Shown piece by piece: positions 32,823 through 46,600 of a stretch of DNA of 64,000 nt. The notes below the pieces were generated by a model that saw nothing but the letters and a program-made list of their open reading frames with translations, was not told where the DNA came from and searched no databases. The stretch spans positions 8,588,001 to 8,652,000 of the forward strand of contig NC_044009.1 of assembly GCF_900496995.4 (NCBI RefSeq). Reading direction: 5' to 3'. The position numbers and the translations under genes are program-made. This stretch comes from Aquila chrysaetos chrysaetos. Taxonomy: Eukaryota > Chordata > Aves > Accipitriformes > Accipitridae. Numbering within the stretch: the first letter of the stretch is position 1; the number at the start of each line of letters is the position of its first letter.

Positions 32823-32828
32823 TTTAAT
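32823..32828 (-). terminator. USP48: Candidate poly(A) signal of USP48
   Basis: TTTAAT on the plus strand is ATTAAA on the minus strand, just inside the AT-rich block that begins near 32790. Canonical AATAAA hexamers also occur nearer the stop, at 33597-33602 and 34449-34454, so shorter 3' ends are possible. Confidence 0.35.
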
Positions 32829-33705
32829 AAGGCTTCCACAGCTCAAATGACAATTTTAATCTGATAATGTTTGCAAATAACAGACAAAACGGTAATTGGG
32901 GCCTTTGATCACATCTTGTACCTGCGTCCTCCGTGAGATACGGCGATGCCACAGTGCGGCCGTACATCACTTCTCGGAAACACCGTCACGGCCCCGGCTA
33001 ATACCTTAACCCACTGAGTTTAAAGAGTTTAATTTTGAAACGTTATAAGCTCAAGGAAGAGATTGTTTGTAACATTAAAAAAAAAAAATTAACAGCAAGT
33101 TGGAAAAAATAGAAACAACAACGGAATTTCCAGGGAATATGTACACAAGCGAGTGCTTCAGTCTGGGAAGAAGAAAACCTCCTGCCCATTCCCAAAGGAT
33201 GAAGTGGCTTTGGCGTGCCGAATTCCTGCTGACGTCTTTACCTTGGGAAAGAATACACGGGTCCAAATTGCCCCAAAACCCACCTTTTAAGAGCTCCGCA
33301 GCCCCCCAGATGCTGGCTGCTTCGCCCCAAAACCCGCCAGGGACGGGGAGGAGGAAGCGGAGCCCCCGTTCTCAGCAAAGGGCAGCTGTAATTCTTCAGA
33401 TAAAAGATAAAATTTAAAATAAAAGCTACTGGGGTTGTTAGGATGGGATATGTACCCCCTGCCCTCTTCTCACAGCCCCAAACTCCTGCAGTCCTTTAAA
33501 AAAAATGAAGCTGATGCGGCAGCAACCCAACTCTCTGCATCGCATTTTGCCGCGGAAACAAGTTAAAAGGCTGAAAAGGAAGAGGAAACGTCTAACTTTA
33601 TTACAGAGATACCTCGACAATGCCCTTTTTTTAAGTCTGGAAGCGGTACACTATTTCCTGCTACTAATGGGTAATGGGGAGAGATCCTTTCTGGGAGCTA
33701 CAGAT

Positions 33706-33741
<36 letters not shown>

Positions 33742-34680
33742 ATTAGTGCATTCCTGAAAAATGAGGAGAACAGAGGGGGGGAAAAAACCAAAACCTCTTC
33801 CCATGGGAAACAGGGCACCCACCCGCACCCCCTTTGCTCTGGTTCAGGCTCCCCCAAGCCATGGGCATGAGCGCTCCTGGCAGTCCCGGACTGGAGGAAA
33901 AGATGTTATCAAAAGTCGTTAAAATACCCCACATTTCTAAAAAACACAGTTCACAGAGAAAGACCAGGTGGTTATTGAAAGATCATCAAACATTTGGAAG
34001 TGAAGGCGAGCGGCTGAAAAGCCGGCGAGGGAGGCGGCTCCCCGTCCCCTCCGCGATGGAAGGCTTTCGGAGGCAGACCACAGCTTACATTTTCAGTTAA
34101 ATAAGATGAAGTCTGGGGTTTTTTTGGTGGGTTTTTTTTTTTTGTTTGTTTTTGTTTTTTTTTTGAAAGAGCTAGACATTCCTCACAAGTAACAATTTCT
34201 TTACTTCCATGCTGTACTGAAAGAGTAATAGTGGATCAAAGACAGGATTATCTGTAAGCAGGTTACGCCTAAAGAGTTACTCGAGAACAGATCAAGATGT
34301 TTTTGATCTACTGGATTACAACCCCTTTTTGGACAGACGAGCGCAGTGCGGGATTTGAGTCAGGGAATACACAAGAATGCCTCCGTCTCCCTCGCCTGTA
34401 AACATGATACGCTCTTACTGCTGCTAAACTTTCCAACCTTCCTGTTGCTTTATTAAATATAAAATCGGGAACGTTCTCTTGAAGGCAGGATGTCCTTCAG
34501 TGCAATCTGCTTTGACATAAGGCATTTTTTTGGGGGGGGGGGCAGTCATTTCAGAATGGGTTTCTGCCTTCTGGAAGAGTCAAAGAGTTCAGTCCTGTAT
34601 CCACCTTTTTTTTCTTTTAATGCCCTACCATGTCAAAATCCTCTTCCCTTCTGGTCGCTCCTCTGAAACTCAGAAAACCA
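32829..34680 (-). other. USP48: USP48 3' untranslated region
   Basis: AT-rich, frame-less DNA below the USP48 stop codon (TGA on the minus strand, 34681-34683). It contains an A31 tract (plus sense, about 33709-33739) and a T-rich stretch at 34130-34165. Distal end inferred. Confidence 0.5.
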
Positions 34681-37600
34681 TCAGTGTCCAAGTAAACCAG
34701 TCCCTGAGGAGAAAAAAAAGACAATCACCAAAAGATGATGACACTTACGGGATGGAGACGAAGTTAGCATGGGCTTAAATAAAGGCAGGGCGGGGGGAAC
34801 CCCAGACTCACCTTTAAATCCTTCTTCAGGCATACAAACTGAGGATGGAAAGAAAAAGGCACAGGGTTAGAAGTCTCCTGACAAGTCATTTCTAAAGGGA
34901 TCTTTTGTTGGAGTGGTGGCGTACCACTGAATCTCCCATTGACAGTGACAGGAAAGATTCAACATCTCTATTTTCTACCTTTACAACCCAAACCCAACAC
35001 AATCCTTGGCCACCAACACATCTCCCAAAATCACAGTGGTGAGGTGCCTTCCCTGAACCCCAAAACCTTCCAGGGTCCCCTCCCCGCCTCACCTTGCATA
35101 ACATCATCCATCGCTGCGTAATCTGCAATTGGTTCATCAGCCTGGAAAATAAAGTGGAGCAGGGGATTAATGAACAAGCCACCTCGTTTGGAAGTTCACA
35201 GCCCGATCGGTTCACGGTGCTGCTCTGGAGGGGAGCGGGGAACAGGTCTCTTGCCCAAACACTGTCTGGGAACAAGAGGGGAGGACTTGCTCCATACTTT
35301 AGCCATATTTTGGGCTGGTAGGCATCCAGCTCAGCAGCAAAGACCAGATAATAAAAGCTCCTTTAAAAAAAAAAAAAAAAAAAGAGGATTTTCCTCCTCC
35401 AAGAAGGAGCTTCAGGAGGAACTCATGAAATTAGGTACCGAGCACCCACGGGTGGGCACATCTAGTGCATGGCAGTTTTCACATGCACCACAACATGTTT
35501 TTCTTTGCTTGTACAAAAATCAGTTCAATTCTCTGCTTTATTCAACTTCATTTCAGCAGCCGGACTCTCACATTACCTTTAATAAAATGACGGACTCAGG
35601 GATGACTCCCAGGCTGCCGAGCGTTGCGGTGTCATCGCTCAGTATCTTCCCATCGATCGACAAATTCTGGTCGAAGGGAGCAACTGAAAATGCATGCATG
35701 ATCTGTGCCAACACAATGAGACACGCTGATTTTTTGCGGAGGGAAAAACATACCGCTGAGCTACACAAAAATACCACGTTTAGAAGAGCAACGCAGGCCT
35801 TTTGATGCCACATGGGATTTTATACTCTTCCCCTCCATCCCCTCCCAGCTGCACGCTCCTCATTTTGTGTTTTCTTACTCGAGACGATTCATTCCTTGGA
35901 GGAAAAACACCTTACCTGTATTTTCAGTTCTTTCAGTGTCTGATTAGCAGAAACAAGCAGCGCTTTCTCCCCTCTGACTTTCCGGTGCCGGGTGCTTCGC
36001 CTGATGCCTTGCTTTTGGTAAGTGATGTAGCTCTGGTGCGAGATCTTCTGGCGCTTCGCACCACCGTTAGTCTAGAAACAAGAGGCAAAAATCAGGATTG
36101 GTGGAATATACAACCTCCCCGTACCCTGGACTGTGTTTCGGGCAAGTCGGTCATGTGAGGGAAGGCACGAAGTGCTGAAAAGTCCCTTCGAAAGCAAACC
36201 ACCGCATGCAAGTACCAAGAGGACCAAAGGCCTTTGCTTGAAACCTCGGTTCCTGCTTCTAATGCTAGTGCGGGGCGGACCACCAGCCAAGCGCAGGAGT
36301 CACCATCAATATTTGATCTCTCCAAAACCAAAGGGATGGTGTGGTATGACCATTAAAATAATTTAAGACACTGTTGTTTTTGCCTGCTAGCAGCAAATGG
36401 AGGAGGAGGGCTATCCCATCATGCTGACTCAAGAAGATGATGCAAAAACCAAGGAACCTGGTGGTATTTTTGATCTCTACCTGGTTAAAATCTGGGTCTT
36501 GCTCCCCCTCTGGCTTGTTTTCCTCCCTTTCCTCTTCAGCTTCGGAGCTGCTCACGTTCAGCTCTGGAGCAGCGTCCTTCATTACCTGAAGTCATAAAAA
36601 TCATTCTCCGTAACTAACCCGACAGCATCAACCCACACTGTCACATCATGGCAAACAGCTTGCAGAGACTTCCAGGATGCCACCTTTATCCAATGAACCA
36701 AGGCAGAGCAGGAACAACCCAGGGATCTGCTCCACATGCTCTGCACAGTCTTCTCCACCCCTCCCCAGTTGCACTGAACCATGGGGGGATTCGGCTCAGG
36801 AGAACAAGCTTCTCTATTGAATTGCAGGTGCTTCCTGCAGCTCAGGACCTACCCTCTTCTCTAGGCAAAGGGAAAGTCTCCAGGGGCCTGGACTGATTTC
36901 TTTCCCATTAGCTGGCTGCTTCTCTGGTTCTAAGTGTATTACGAAAGCCCTAACACAGAGAAAGGAATATTATCTGTAAATTAGACACTTAGCCATCCCC
37001 ACAGCAGACCAACAGAGGCACTCAGCACCATTATTTATGGGTCTGGAGGTTGTAAGTAAATGAAATCTAAATAATTTCCACAAACATATAAATAAAAAGG
37101 ATGTTCAGTTCTGTATAAGTCACTCCAGGAGGCATGGATCTGCTGGACTTGAATTCAAACCTATGCTTCAGCTGGAGCTGGGGTTTGCAAGAGCCCAGGA
37201 GACTGGTGCGCTCTCCATCCTGGATGCCTGACAGCTCGCTTCTCCATCAATGTATTTGCAATTAACAATACAATCCCAGCATCCAAACATCCAGCACCAA
37301 CCGCAGCCTCCCCAGAGCCCTCCGGATTCCAGCAGTGCTGCCCTATGCTGATTTTATATGGCCACGGCTTCCCTCTTGCAGTGTCAGCTGAAGGAGGTAC
37401 CCTGGGGTTGCAGAGTGGGGGAAGAGCAGGGGCGAGGGAATGGGAAACACTCCCTGGCTTTGCAAATCAAAACTGGTGGGGAAGGAAGCAGTAGCTTCGA
37501 GTGTCACCGTCTGCAATCCTCGCGGGCAGTGCTGCCGCGCTGCTGGCGAGCATTATTGCTGCTTTGCATCTTGCTGAGGCTGCCCTGTTAATGAGGGATC

Positions 37601-40600
37601 TTGCAGGCAAGCTCTCGCCTCCTCTCTCCAACTCCAGCTGCTCGGCAAAGAATAGCTGCCTGTTTTTTGCCAGCCCCACGTGTGAGCAGAGTCCTGTCCA
37701 GCCCCAGAAAAAAAACCACCACCCTCCTCTGCACCAGAGCCAAGATACAGCCTCGAGATTCAGCCTCCAGACAGGCTGATATCCCCTAGCTGATGGCTCT
37801 CTTGAGCAGCCACTGTGCTGCATCTCACAACCAAGGCAGAAACCCATCCAGCCTCCAGAACCCTGCAGTTCTCCAGGCTTCGGCTCCTCCCTTAGATTGA
37901 CAGGGAGGTAGAAATCAATGAGAGGTAAAAAAAACCAAACCACCCATGCTGCAAAGGTGCAGGGAACATCTTTATCTGAGCTTGCCCATGAGCCTTGGTT
38001 TCCCCCTTAAAGCATAAAACAAGCCCTAAGGAAGAAGACTTACTGTAACCGGCTTTTGGGTACCCGTAAAGCCAATTCTAGACTGATACTGATCCCTTAA
38101 GGCACCAGTAAAGCATAGACATAATTCACAGCTTTGTAGGGGATCCTGAAAACCATCTCTAAGTTCACTGCTATTTCATCAGCACAGAGTTAAGACCTTA
38201 TTTCTATCTAGGAATAAATGTCACTTGAGCAACCAAGAAAGAAAATGACAAATATTGGAGGGGGAGGAGAACAGGTAGAGCCTGATAATGCAATTATGAA
38301 TACAGAAATGGTTACAACATTGCCTAAAATAATCAAAGCTGGGAACAGCCATGAAGATACCTGATAACACAAAGGATTTGGTTTGGCAAAAGGAAGCTTC
38401 GAGGAGACCAAATTTTCAGAGCGGCTCCAGCCAGAATTTTCCCATTTGCTCTTTTCGCCAAAGTGATAGCTTCCATGAGCCGCAGAGCTGGGTGCTTTTT
38501 GCCCGCAGAGAGCAGCTCTGCCCACCACCACAGGCCACCCAGCATCCCCACCAGCAGGTCCGAATCCTGCCGGGACACGGGAGGTTGCGATAGCCGTCTC
38601 GCCGCCGTGTTCAGATCGTTATTTGGGTACTTGTTGCACTTTCTGTTAAATGAAACTGAGCCAGGATGAGCAAGGACCGAGGGAGAGAGCCCGTACCTTT
38701 TTATTATCCACCACTTTATGGATGTAGATGGTTGCTTGTGTGTACTCACGCAAGTCACGCTGCTGTTGGCATAACAGCCCTTCTCTGCACTCTGGACAGA
38801 GTTCTGGGGAGGCACAAAGGAAAAATGCACTTAATTGCTTCAGCTCCTTGGAGACACCTGCCCAATGCCTCTCACCGCTAACCTGGAGTGGATCACATAA
38901 CCACGGGCATCTGCCAAGCTCCCTGTTTACCACTGATCCCCTTAGATCTGACCCTTTATCCGAAAAAGGAGCCATTTCCCAGGGAGTGGGCACCAATTAG
39001 CAAAAGAATAGAGTGCGGACAGTGGCAAAAGATTCACTCACGGGGCTCAGAGCCGTAAAGCGCACTCTCGGGGTCTGCCCCGGCAGCCTGCGTTCGGGTG
39101 ATTTTGATGACGTGATCCACGACGAAGAGTTTTTGAATCCTCTCCCACTCGCTGGGCCATATTAGAGCTATACTGTGCAAAGGAACAAGAACGCGCTTTA
39201 TGACATGGAAAAGCCAAGCTCTGAGCTCCTGAACAGCCTCCCCTTTTCTTTTTTAGTCTGTTAATGAAAGAAAAGCTGCAAAACCAATCCGTAACTCCAG
39301 CTACATGGGAGGGCCTGTACGCCCAAGATAACAGGGAAACAGTAGCGTGTTATTAGTGACGCTGTTCTGCTCCAGTCATGCCGGAGGGAGGATGGAGGAG
39401 GAGAGGAGTAGAAGATCTGCTACTTTTAGTTCTGCATCATTGCAGAAGAAATGCTACGGAGCATGAACTCCAGCCCAGTGTCCAGTGCTCCAGGGGCAAC
39501 TCTCACAGAAAGAAAATTGTAAGGAAGCCGGATGTTTCTATGCCCCGGTCAAATTCAGGGTAGTTTATTGTTAGGAACTAGCCAAGCTGAAGTAAGCTCT
39601 CTTTTTTCCTGACCCAGCATCCTTTGACAATTTAGGTCTTGCCTCACATGAAGGCTAAGGTGAGCCTAAGAAAGCATCTATGTTAATTTTGTTCAAGGGA
39701 AAGCATTTGCTCCTTGTGTTGCTGCAGCTCAGCAAGCCTCCGGGAACGTTCCCAGAGGCACGTGAGAGACAAAGGCACCTGGCAAAGGCAGATGCATGAA
39801 GAGAAGAAACTCACAGTTTGGAGTCTTCTTTGGTCATGGAAGCGTAGGTGAACATGAGGCCCCCGTGGGGGCAGAGAAGAGCGCTGTTTCCTACCGAGGA
39901 CACGGGGCTGCATCGCGTCGGCCTCCTGCGCAGGCAAAGGAAAGCGGTTTGCAAAGCTTGGCCAGGTTATTTCACAAAAACCACAACTCTGCAGGCAGCC
40001 AAGAAGAAATCACAGGTGAATATTTACAGAAGGCATTCCAACAGGGAATATTAAGCTACTACCAACGAGGAAATCAGATCTGCGTTCCTGCACGTTGCAA
40101 AATTACTCTCCTATCTAGCAGAGATTTCCATCTCCTACCACCAGCAGCCCGTGGAAACAGGATTGAGCGGTGACCTTTGCCTAGGATACAGCTCCAGACA
40201 GATGAAAAAACTAATCAGGTTACTATCTAATCTGACCATCTGGTTAAGACACGGTAAACAAGGAAATTCAGTTTCTTACAACGTATTACAACTGATACGA
40301 GTCCTGCAAAAATCAGCTTCCTTGTTTCCACAAAGGCAAACTGCAGGTAACGACACACTGCACTGGGACTGAAAAGCAAAATCATTATCTACAGCCCCCC
40401 CCCAAAAGCAATAAAAAGCACCAAAAACCTTGGGCCAAGTTACCTGACAAATTTCCTCCATTCTTCTACAAAGAACTGTGAAACAATATACAGCTCATCT
40501 GTCTCCTGGAGGTGAAAAGACGAAAAAAAAAAAAAAAAAAGGGTCGTTTTAAATTAATCCAACAATAGAGAAGCAATGACTGTTCAGCTTTTTCTGCAGT

Positions 40601-43600
40601 GCTCATTCTCTTCGAGACCTCAGCATTTTTACCATGACAACTCCATCCAAGCGCGCTGGGAAAGCCAAGTAAAATAATTTGGGATCAAGTACTAAGCACT
40701 TACATTACTAATCTCGTGTTTATTACAAAGTTACTTTATCTTTAGATCCCGTTACCTTTAAGTCATAGCAGGAAACGGCCATTTCCCTGGAGCAGCTAAG
40801 ACTCCCCAGTACCATGTTTTCTCTCGCCGGGTACTCGGGGTCTAAAGCAGATGTGTCTTTGCACCCCCATGGGTGTGGGGTGAAATCACCGCAACCTGCC
40901 TCATTTGCTTCACCCATCAAAATCCAAAAGTTTCTCCTTTTGGCAGCAGCACAGATTCAAAACTATGGCCACGCACCCCCATGAGGCAGAGGTTTTAGAA
41001 GAAACCGTTGTTTTCCTGTTCAAACTGATTTGCCATTATATAGTCTGCTCCTGGACAAGAAACCACTAAGATCCTAAGAGCTGGGTGATAAAATCATTTC
41101 CATGCTCACCTAGCCTCACCACCTCCCCTAATTCAGATTTAAGGGCTCACCCCATCTTGCTGCAGGAAAATTCAGCACACCTGAGGAATACACACATTTT
41201 TTTAATCTCCCTTCATCTCCTCTCGATTAAACTGCTCCTCTTATTTTCTTCCCCAAACCTCAACTGTTTTGTATCAGGAAAACTCAAAAAGCTTGAGGAA
41301 AAGATCCTTGACTCTTTTATCAGGCTCCCTTGGGAAATTCAAAGACAGCGGAGGATGTAGCCTCGCTGCCTGGAGAGACCCTCATATTTCAAGTGGACTC
41401 ATGGTGATGGGCGCCAGCTTTCCATCACTTACTCCAGCTACCAAAGCAGACCCAACCTACTACCCTTAAATACTGCTGGTACGGCCTGGCAGCTCTCCAG
41501 CTCAGCACAGACCGTTTCCCATTTAAATCCTTTTGGGGCTCCCCAGTTCCGAGACATGGATCTGTATTGACCTCGATATTTATTCATGGCTGGATAAGGC
41601 ACCCAAGAGCGACAGGCTGCCCTCACACGTACGAGCGACCAAGGCAGACACCTGCCAAAGCAGCTTGGCAGGATCTAAGAGTCAATCATTAATCAGCGCC
41701 GCGAGACGTCCAGGAGCCAAGGCATGGAGCCAACAGCTTGTGCCATTTCTTTTGAGCCGCCTTCAAGCCCCAAGAAAGTCCTGGAGAGTTGCGTGCTTGT
41801 ACCGGGGAGAAGCCGGTACGAGAGGTCTTGCACGACCCTCACTCCTATTTGCAGGGCTTCAGCATTTAGGGAAGCTTCACCTGAGCTCTCGGGACGTAGG
41901 AGGATGCTGAAGCACACGTGAATTTTGCCTGACCAGCAGCAATAGCCTGGCCTGCACAGGAAGGCAAGTGGGGGGCAGTGGAAAGCTGCCTCCACCGGTA
42001 CGGCCGCACCGTTTCGGTTCTTCTAGGGGCGGATGCAACCACAGCAGAAATATTGCCACTGCTTATCTAGCTGACTCCTGGCCAGCGACAGCTATGTTGG
42101 CACACGAGCCATTCTCGTGTGTCTTTAGCAGGGCTCTGCGCCAGCACAGCTAATCGGGGGAAATCACACCTCGGCACAACACACATATAAGCTCCGCTGG
42201 CACAGGCTTCGCAGTGCAGGCACAGTCTCACTTGGACTGAGTAAATGATTATCAGGCAGCCTCTTTCGCAGGTGAAATAAAATTTCTTAGAGAGAGGGAT
42301 AAAAGCTAATAAAAACCTTTCCCAAGCCCTGCTATGTTCCCCTAGTTGCCCTCCTTCCCGTACCTGAGGCCAGCTGCCCAGGCAAGGTCTGCATTTATCG
42401 TGAAACAGGTTCTGGAGAGAAGTCTTCTGCTCGCTGGCCATCATCTTATGCAGGGCTTCGTTTTCCTCCCCTTCGCGCTCCAAAATCTGCATGAAACAGT
42501 TAATTACACCACAGCTTCAGTTCCTAGCTGCTATTAAAAGATGACGTTACTTTCCTCCACTGCACTGGGTCATATCAGAAAGAAAACTAGAAATATGACC
42601 ATCTATTTACCGTCAACAAAAGGGTAATGTTATTTGGCATTCAAATACCTTGCACTGGGAACAGCACTCTTTGTTATTTGGGAATTCAGGGGCCTTTGGA
42701 AAATATTGCTTGAGTTTCTCCCAGGCTTCCTTCGAAACCACCCTCCGTTCATTTTCGGATATGCACAGGTCACCTGCAGAGAGAGAGCCAAGAGAAGGGC
42801 TTTGCTCTTGACATGCTCAGCGATGTTTTGCAGTCCTAACTAGATTTAAGAGATTACAGGGTATAAATGTGGGGGAAGATATTCACGCACTTAACAGCCA
42901 ACACCACGTCAGCAAGAAAGAGCGCAACTAATACACAAAGTCACCTTCAACTCCTTTATCATTTCCTTGTTTAGACAGGAAAAAAAATAATACGACTTTA
43001 ATTCATATAAATGCCCTTTAGATTTCCAAGCTCATGAACCCAAGCAGCTGATCAAATACAAGCAGCAGTAAAGAGATGCTTGGAAAAGCAAGGACAAGCC
43101 AAAGAGGGCACAGGGCTACTGTTTTCTCATCTTGGCTATCCATAGCTGCATTTTTATGGCGACTCCATTTACCAAGCTGCAGACTAACCCCGTGCCCTAT
43201 GAAACAGGAGCCAGGTGCTTTCCGCACCCTTGAAAAACAAAATTACTGCTGTATCATCTCAGGGCACGCGAAGCCATCTATTCAAGCACCTCAAAATCTG
43301 GAAAGGACAGATTCTGCACTCTAGATCTGCTCTGGGGAATAACTGGGGTGTGAAGACCTGAAGCAAGATTTACCAGCTATGCCCGAGACAACTTGCCTGC
43401 TGTATTATTTATCCTCATGCTCAAGCAGCTCAAAAAAATCCCAAAGAACGGTTTAGCGCGAGGGATTTGTCATTTTAGCGACAGCCATAGCAGAAAGGGC
43501 ACGCTCATGCATTTGGACACCACGTGTGTGCATGACAACACGTGCTCTGGCGGACAAACAAGGCTTGGGAAAACTGGAGAAGGCGAGGGCTCAGGGATCC

Positions 43601-46600
43601 AACTAGCTGCCTGCTTGCAGGCTTGATGATTGCCAAGGGGAAAACACAACCGCATCTGCCTACGAGACAGCAGCTGGGAAGTCAAGGCATGGCTGTGCTA
43701 CATGCAGTTGCAGTGAGAAATAAGAGGAACAGTTGGTGCTACACCGAGATGCAAGCCGGATTTGGATGCGGCATGGGAATATTCACACCTCAACGTGGAT
43801 TTCACCAGCAAGAGGGAAACAAAACAGCAACTACGGAGTCATGGTGCTGAGCTGTGTCCGGCAAAGGGCACAATACCTTATTATCTGCTTTTCTATAGCC
43901 TGAAGAGCTACAGAAGGAAGACAGGGAGAAAAGGCTCCTTCCTCCCCACCCTCTGGTAGCTCTTTAACATTACAAGCAGCTCCTCAGGCCCACAGACCTG
44001 TCAGCTTTCCTCGCTCCAGCCAAGCCTGGATTTCTGCCAGCCCCAAAGGGAAAAAATAGCAACGCTCCCCTCCTGCTTTTCCTCTAATAAACAAAGGTCG
44101 GGCTGGACTGCTTCGCTGCAGCACTTGGCCACTTGCACTTCATCAAACGCAACCAAGTGGCCCAGCTTTACCATATGCAGAGGCAGGACCAGGCTGCTTT
44201 CCAGAGCCAGCAAGGATGGGGGAAAAAAAACGAGCTTGTACAAATAAGTGCCTTGACACACTGCATGATTAATGAAAACAGATTAATACGCTGTTGAGGG
44301 AGAGAGGTGGAAAAATCAGATCTGGGTGTGCGGGGAACAAGTGCTTTGCCATCTGGAAGAAGATGATCCTAACCACTGCTGACCCTGCTTCCCCCTCCCA
44401 CTGTCCAAGGACATGTTTTGGGCACACACATCAAAAGAAGTCTTAACATGGTATCTGGAAAAAATTATTCGCTGGGGTCGGGCAGCTACCAGAGAGCAAG
44501 AAATTGCAGCAAACATGCAAAGGGACTTCTTAAGGGAACGCCCGGATGGCATTTCTGGAGGCCAGCCAGACCTCACAGATAAAAGCGCTGGCTTTTCCAG
44601 AGCCTACCATGAAGGCAGGAACTTCCTCCATGCCAAAATTAAGGCTGTAGGACTGAGGCTACAGATTTGCTGATACACTCCAGAGGGAAATTTTAAAGGT
44701 GGAAAGGTTGTTTTCTGACTGGAGGTTAGCTCAAGATGATGAAATCTGACCAGCCAGCAGCCCCCATATTTAAAATTATTTGCTCTGATATGACCCAAAG
44801 TCTCAGATCAACTAGCGATTTACCAGCATAATATTTTCAAAGGCCTGTTGGCCTATTTTTATCATGTCTGGCTACATTAAATGTTTCATCACCACACTGC
44901 ATGCTTTTATTTAACAGCAGCAGCCTTGTGGCAATGGGAAATACGGCATTAAAGGCTCTGAAAAACAGCTAATGGCAGTGACAAATGACAAAGTGCTTAA
45001 ACACTCTGCTTTAAAATGAGGCTTTATCAAGCCATTACTCCACATCCTTGATTAGCCTTGATGACAGGAGATGTGTTGCTAATTTATGGCATGTTTCTTT
45101 CTTACTAGGAACAAGATCAAGCATCCCTGGCAGGGAAATTGGTGCCTCCAAACAGGAGCTTACTAGAACAGTTGTGTCTGGGAGCAACATACAAGCTAAA
45201 AAAGTGAGATTTAAACAACAGGGTAGCCAAGGATGTAGCTAATGAACCGTCACTTAGCAAAACAACTAACATCGGGTCAAAACCTTATGTAAATGGACAC
45301 CAAAGCACAGCAGGTTGGTAAATCAATATCCTTAGCAGTCACAGCCACTGGCAGATAAGCCCATGTTTCTACAGTTGTTAGGTAAGTGCTCCTGTTCTAA
45401 TGGATACTCTCAGCTTCTGCCTTGACTGATTTATACCACCTGTTTTTCTCCTAATACTTTCAGAGCTTCCAAGTGGCTGAAGATCCTTGGTGCTGCCCTC
45501 ACTCCATCATGTTGCTTTGCTAGCGAGATGAATGGATGCTCCCCTCTGCAGCTCAGCATCTAAGCATCTCTGCATTTACACCCCTTTCACTGCCTTACAA
45601 AACTTGGACTGCAGTGTGATAGTGCTTGCAAATAAAAGCTCAAAGTTTGAGTGTCAAGAAACACCAGGCAATGAGAATTAAACACATTTCCTCAGTAACT
45701 GCTCATGTTGGCCTTAGATGGATCAAAGGCTACAAGGTTAATGGCTTGAGCAGTGAGCAACAACAGATATATTCAGCTCCATCCCCCGTAGAGACTTACC
45801 ATGGGGGCAAACAATGTCTTCATTAAAATTTAACTCCTCTTCCTCCTCTCTCTTCTCTTCATTTGATTCATCTAATTAAAAAAAAAAAAAAAAACACCAA
45901 AAAACCAAACAAGAAGATTGCACAGAGTTCCCCTCCAAAGGAAAGGAAAAATCTTTGGGGGAAAGAAGCATGGCTGCCTTTCAAATTGTGGCAAAACCCT
46001 TAACCCAAAGGAAACTTTGGAAGGAAATTTGTTATTCTCAAATGTCTTGGCCTCTGGGCAGGCGGGATTACAGCCTACAGGCCATGTAGGAGTGCTTTGA
46101 AGTGTGTGGAGCACAAGCCCGTCCTTTGTGAGATTACAAAGGATGCATTTGTTACAGGCTAAAACACCACAGGGGTTCACTGCTCCCAAAGATCTCGGAG
46201 TTTAACCTAAACAGAAGTCTAGGTAAGAGCGCAGGGAGCAGAAACCTTCCTGGCAAAATATTAGTCCGCTCTTCGCCTTGAGGATACTGATCTAAAACAG
46301 ATGCTGCCTGACAAACTAAGGGGGGGAGCCTGCCAAGGGTTTGACAAGCCCCACATTAACGTATAAATTATAGTTAAGAATCCTAGCTCCATGGACAGAA
46401 GCACTGGCCACCAAATTGGAGCATCATAAACACAATAATGTGTTTAACGACCTGCCTAATGAGCAAGTTGGCTTGTGAGTAATTCAAATGTACTACTGGG
46501 AGTTGTGACCTGTTGTGAAACCAAGGTCACCACTGAGGAATGACCCTTTTCTCGACGTAAGCTCCACCAACAGCGCCAGCTTATGGATATTATCAGGAGG

